This document shows, piece by piece, positions 6,201-7,682 of a stretch of 7,682 nucleotides of DNA. The notes beneath the pieces were generated by a model that did no database searches, was not told the DNA's origin, and saw only the letters and a program-made list of their open reading frames with translations. Position numbers and translations under genes: made by a program. The first letter of the stretch is position 1. Every line of letters begins with the position of its first letter. Source of the DNA: Fluviicola sp. (lineage in GTDB: Bacteria; Bacteroidota; Bacteroidia; Flavobacteriales_D; Crocinitomicaceae); NCBI RefSeq assembly GCF_030151805.1, contig NZ_JASLCN010000300.1:1-7682 (forward strand), written 5' to 3'.

Positions 6201-6704
6201 CTTGCCAATTCAACAGACTACAAAGACACATTTAATTTGGCTCCGGGTTGTTATTCCCTGATTCTGGAAGACAGCGATAATGATGGTTTGGGTTTCTGGT
6301 ACTCTGCGCAAACAGAAGGTGAGACTTCGGGATCATTCCGTGTCCGCAAAGTAGGAGGATCCATCGTGGAGACTTTCCCGGGAGATTTCGGAGCGTATCA
6401 CCGTTACAATTTCTCCGTTGGATTTGCCTTAGAACTGGATGAAAAAGTACTGACAAATGAACTGATGGTTTTCCCGAATCCGTCTTCTGATAAAATCAGA
6501 GTGGAATTGGTTGGAAATGTAGGATCGAATGCCGAGGCTGAAATTGTGGACATGAACGGGCGGGTAGTTAAACGTCAGAATGTCAGTAACAACAATCAAA
6601 GTTACGGTGTCGATTTCCAGGTAGGTGATTTACAAAACGGGTATTACCTGGTTCGAATCAGCGGAAGTGAAGGTTCGGAAACGGTTCCGTTTATCAAGCA
6701 GTAA
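3267..6704 (+). CDS. PNGase F-like glycosidase with internal beta-sandwich and LamG modules, T9SS-exported
   Basis: The start is placed at the second in-frame ATG because it begins a clean signal peptide (MKRLILSALFGVFATLSFA, cleavage near residue 19); the protein is then 1145 residues. PNGase F cleaves the glycosylamine bond of N-glycans on glycoproteins. Its catalytic trio (Asp60, Glu118, Glu206 in the mature enzyme) corresponds to Asp77 in CGEWD, Glu656 in LKFAFVEG and Glu720 in CCEWQ. GRYITPYG (603-610), WIYDVTDY (622-629) and the 'CGKNP...GGTWPYSREGWCPG' region (745-767) are further family hallmarks. Between Asp77 and GRYITPYG lie about 525 residues (about 20 in PNGase F), including a beta-sandwich-like module (125-255) and a LamG domain (270-485). 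After the glycanase come a CARDB/Ig-like segment (823-940), another beta-rich module (946-1052) and a T9SS sorting tail (1063-1145, VFPNPSSDK). The likely location is the cell surface or outside. Activity is inferred; PNGase F Cys208 is Gln here and Trp120 is not conserved. Confidence 0.88.
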   Translation: MKRLILSALFGVFATLSFAQDTTWVQTYTFDSITTRRANFQFPASLDNKRFEKVLMYYKLKCSPLTTWDQYNCGEWDYLTYTRILDHTNVWDSVRVEGPKFKVNTQAPVSYAYANQVYFDQQYRQVSRRTAQTPNMQAVSGSAASSVDFVRSGANGAKMQWIVSAADLAANGVTAGNIQALQLMFSQGLSELENVTIKIKHTSLSALTAWETTGFSSVFNDDVANIVNGANVFHFSAPFVYNGTDNLIVEVTYEDAHQASTTSALSTQTLGANNSLFYNNAGGVLRATGSNFADVNLSNVDLGADVTVAFWTKGNGNLGTSTSILEALDSLGNRVFNIHMPWSDNTIYFDAGSGSGYDRISKAATATDIDNVWHHWAFVKKTSTGQMFIYRDGVLWHSGTGKNLPVGKVAKFILGANAFEGNFFKGDIDEFSVWSTAINAADITAWMNKKITAAHPNYADLEVYYDFDGERACIDRSTHNRLAMASTTNTVVSSNAPFLPGTVSSNEIPVFSLDQGTYNAASQDSVLTALFPAVSVKFNYVASDNNFVVSSNQKTYTQGTIDTLSASGSNLGSGPGAVDATELNDTIFYYKEPFELINDVEIGRYITPYGIGFDLGPQGFTWIYDVTDYQKYLHGMVDLAAHNTQELIDLKFAFVEGIPARDVHDIQPIWQNWTSYNYADMANDVVLQAKQVVLSDTSQNFKIRTRLTGHGQVGNGACCEWQDKQHKIIIDGVERFSWSIWRDDCGKNPNTAQGGTWPYSREGWCPGDMVREFDHELSSFVQPGATISVDYDISDVPANDAGQAGGNFITAIDLVSYSAPNFQHDAAILDILNPNSYEYYKKWNPTCSNPRVILQNNGVLPLTSCKIRIWVTYGNFVDYVWTGNLGFLQKEIVEIPIADQHFWLGANPTNGFYARVIEIDGSSSLDEYPNNNEFKTKYTAPEVINGPFFVWMVTNNKASENKWRLVDQNGSTIFERTSLANSTDYKDTFNLAPGCYSLILEDSDNDGLGFWYSAQTEGETSGSFRVRKVGGSIVETFPGDFGAYHRYNFSVGFALELDEKVLTNELMVFPNPSSDKIRVELVGNVGSNAEAEIVDMNGRVVKRQNVSNNNQSYGVDFQVGDLQNGYYLVRISGSEGSETVPFIKQ

Positions 6705-6723
6705 AAAAATATCTAAATAAAAT

Positions 6724-6759
6724 AAAACGCGGTTCATTTAGTGATGAACCGCGTTTTTT
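6724..6759. terminator. Strong, probably bidirectional intrinsic terminator
   Basis: AAAACGCGGTTCAT (6724-6737) and ATGAACCGCGTTTT (6744-6757) form a perfect 14-bp stem with a six-base loop, TTAGTG. A T-run (6754-6759) closes it on the plus strand, and an A-rich left flank (6705-6727) gives a T-rich tail on the minus strand. It sits 20 bases after the PNGase F-like stop codon and between convergent genes, so it can end transcripts from both sides. Confidence 0.93.
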
Positions 6760-6804
6760 GTTGACTGAATTTCAATGTTTCGGGAGACTACTCCAAAGAA
6801 TAAA

Positions 6805-7287
6805 CTACTCTTTTTGGGCGAGTTTCATGAATTGGGAAATAGCCATTGTTTTTCGTTTTTGCTTACCGATCGTAATCCTGTTTTCATTGATTCTTTCAAA
6901 ATGCTTGTTTATTGAATCAGAACTAAGTTTATAGCTGCTTAAAAGTTCATAGTTTTCATTCAAAAGGATCAATAGCGCATAATCAAAAGGAGTCTCGAAG
7001 TTTTTGTTCAATAAAGGACCTGTCATAGCAGAATTAACACCTTTAAACCTTCTTGTTTTTATTTGTACCCGTTTACCGTCTTTGTCCAGGGCGTCAAAAC
7101 CTTCGTTTATATCGTCGATTACGAGTTTTAGATCGTGGACTTTGCAAGCGAGAACTTCCCCCACAATACTGGTTATATTCAGTTGTTTTCGGGTTAATTG
7201 TTCGAAATCCAGTGAGGTTTTGACAGCATTGTTTAATTTTTCGATGATCTCGTCTGAGATGATGATAGATGGGATGTCCTTTTTCAT
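6805..7287 (-). CDS. Small protein with a restriction-endonuclease-like (PD-(D/E)XK-type) motif
   Basis: This 160-residue cytoplasmic-looking protein has no signal peptide or membrane segment. Its central part contains Glu44 in IVGEVLACKV, Asp65 in NEGFDALDKDG and Gln75-x-Lys77 in KRVQIKTRR. The order E...D...(E/Q)xK, with the Asp in a GxDA turn and the QxK on the next strand, is the signature of the restriction-endonuclease-like fold. Similar 'GYDA...YQIKGRR' proteins are often annotated as DUF6998; that family name is recalled and not confirmed. A following strand (FDYALLILLN, 101-110) fits the core sheet. The motif suggests metal-dependent nucleic-acid binding or cleavage, but no target domain is visible. 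It lies 42 bp downstream of a CYTH-domain gene on the same strand, with no terminator in the gap, so the two are probably co-transcribed. The ATG at 7287 is the first in frame and gives a plausible N-terminus. Confidence 0.7.
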   Translation of the reverse strand: MKKDIPSIIISDEIIEKLNNAVKTSLDFEQLTRKQLNITSIVGEVLACKVHDLKLVIDDINEGFDALDKDGKRVQIKTRRFKGVNSAMTGPLLNKNFETPFDYALLILLNENYELLSSYKLSSDSINKHFERINENRITIGKQKRKTMAISQFMKLAQKE

Positions 7288-7329
7288 TGATTGCGTGTAA
7301 AATAAGTTGCTGATGGATTGTGTTTGATA

Positions 7330-7682
7330 TTAATTTTCAAGCTCTGAAATCAGGTCGCTATATGATTTGTCGATGAGATCTTTTTGCGTCAATTCAAAGA
7401 AGTTAAAATAGTAGTCACATTGCTCTTTTAATTCTTCCAGCGTAAAGGCTTCTTGATCGTCAATTGCTTCAACTTCGATAAATGTGCCCAGGTTCTTCAC
7501 AAAATCAAAGTGAAACTTCACATTGTTTAAAAAGTAAATTTTCCGTTGTTTGTCAACGATGATTTTTATTCCAAGCTGTCGGGTCAATATGGCCTTCAAA
7601 GCATTATCCGGAGAATGTTTATACAAAATGATCTGCGATTCTTTTGAACCGGCTATATTTTTTCTATCGTAATTGATTAATG
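7330..7682 (-). CDS. CYTH-domain protein (class IV adenylate cyclase / triphosphatase-like), partial
   Basis: The frame is open from the stop codon at 7332-7330 to the window edge, so the N-terminus is missing; 116 C-terminal residues are seen. A TTG at 7626 would be a false start because conserved sequence continues upstream (LINYDRKNIAGSKESQIIL). Recognisable CYTH tunnel elements are YDRKNIAGSKES, LGIKIIVDKQRKIYFLNN, VKFHFDFVKNLGTFIEVEA and the closing 'LKEQCDYYFNFFELTQKDLIDKSYSDLI' helical region. The FIEVEA strand and basic VDKQRK strand supply metal- and phosphate-binding residues. The family includes class IV adenylate cyclases (CyaB), thiamine-triphosphatases and inorganic tripolyphosphatases, all acting on triphosphate substrates; the N-terminal ExExK motif lies outside the window. 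The D-LI--SYSDL ending resembles bacterial class IV cyclase-like proteins. Substrate cannot be decided here. Confidence 0.82.
   Translation of the reverse strand, partial: LINYDRKNIAGSKESQIILYKHSPDNALKAILTRQLGIKIIVDKQRKIYFLNNVKFHFDFVKNLGTFIEVEAIDDQEAFTLEELKEQCDYYFNFFELTQKDLIDKSYSDLISELEN

Noticed and set aside
7004..7300. Plus-strand frame of 98 codons
   Set aside because: It is fully antisense to the nuclease-like gene, whose motif pattern is more convincing.
7330..7626. Complete 98-residue gene starting at a TTG
   Set aside because: The frame stays open to the window end and the upstream residues (YDRKNIAGSKES) belong to the conserved CYTH domain, so the gene is a partial longer one.
1..7682. 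CRISPR array, tRNA/rRNA gene, insertion sequence or prophage signs
   Set aside because: No regularly spaced long repeats, cloverleaf-like structures, transposase motifs or phage genes were found; the only tandem array is the 11-bp repeat, which has no spacers.

Overview
The window most likely comes from a member of the Bacteroidota, probably Flavobacteriia. The strongest sign is the type IX secretion (T9SS) C-terminal sorting domain on the largest protein (FPNP motif, then a NGYYLVRI-type final strand). AT-leaning intergenic DNA, weak Shine-Dalgarno signals and promoter boxes like the Bacteroidota -33 TTG / -7 TAnnTTTG pattern agree. A Fluviicola/Crocinitomicaceae-like source is a guess from general sequence style, not a demonstrated assignment.

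Layout. (1) Bases 1-822 hold a divergent pair: a 5'-end fragment of an NmrA-like NAD(P)-binding oxidoreductase on the minus strand and an HxlR-family regulator on the plus strand. The 160-bp gap carries two near-identical TATAC-N4-GTATA palindromes over a plausible promoter, and a strong hairpin in the regulator's leader. The arrangement resembles the E. coli ytfG/ytfH (qorB/qorR) pair, a redox or electrophile-sensing module. (2) Bases 935-2629 encode a secreted M14-family zinc carboxypeptidase-like enzyme with all principal metal and catalytic residues visible. (3) Bases 2630-3266 are a 637-bp non-coding stretch with two hairpins, a tandem 11-bp repeat array, a short degenerate heptamer run and a promoter. 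(4) Bases 3267-6704 encode a 1145-residue T9SS-exported protein. It is built on the peptide-N-glycosidase F (PNGase F) fold, and a segment of roughly 475 residues, including a beta-sandwich-like module and a LamG domain, lies inside the N-terminal half of the catalytic unit. A strong bidirectional terminator follows. (5) Bases 6805-7682 hold two minus-strand genes transcribed toward that terminator: a CYTH-domain protein (class IV adenylate cyclase / triphosphatase fold, cut by the window end) and a small protein with a restriction-endonuclease-like D...QxK motif.

How it fits together. The peptidase and the PNGase F-like protein are both predicted exported hydrolases. They could act on the same glycoprotein substrates, one removing N-glycans and the other trimming peptides, but the long repeat-bearing gap argues against one operon. 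The HxlR/NmrA pair is a self-contained regulatory unit. The CYTH/nuclease-like pair is probably co-transcribed and has no evident link to the rest. The most notable items are the split PNGase F with its catalytic Asp/Glu/Glu conserved across a large insertion, the 11-bp repeat array upstream of it, and the CYTH/nuclease-like gene pair.
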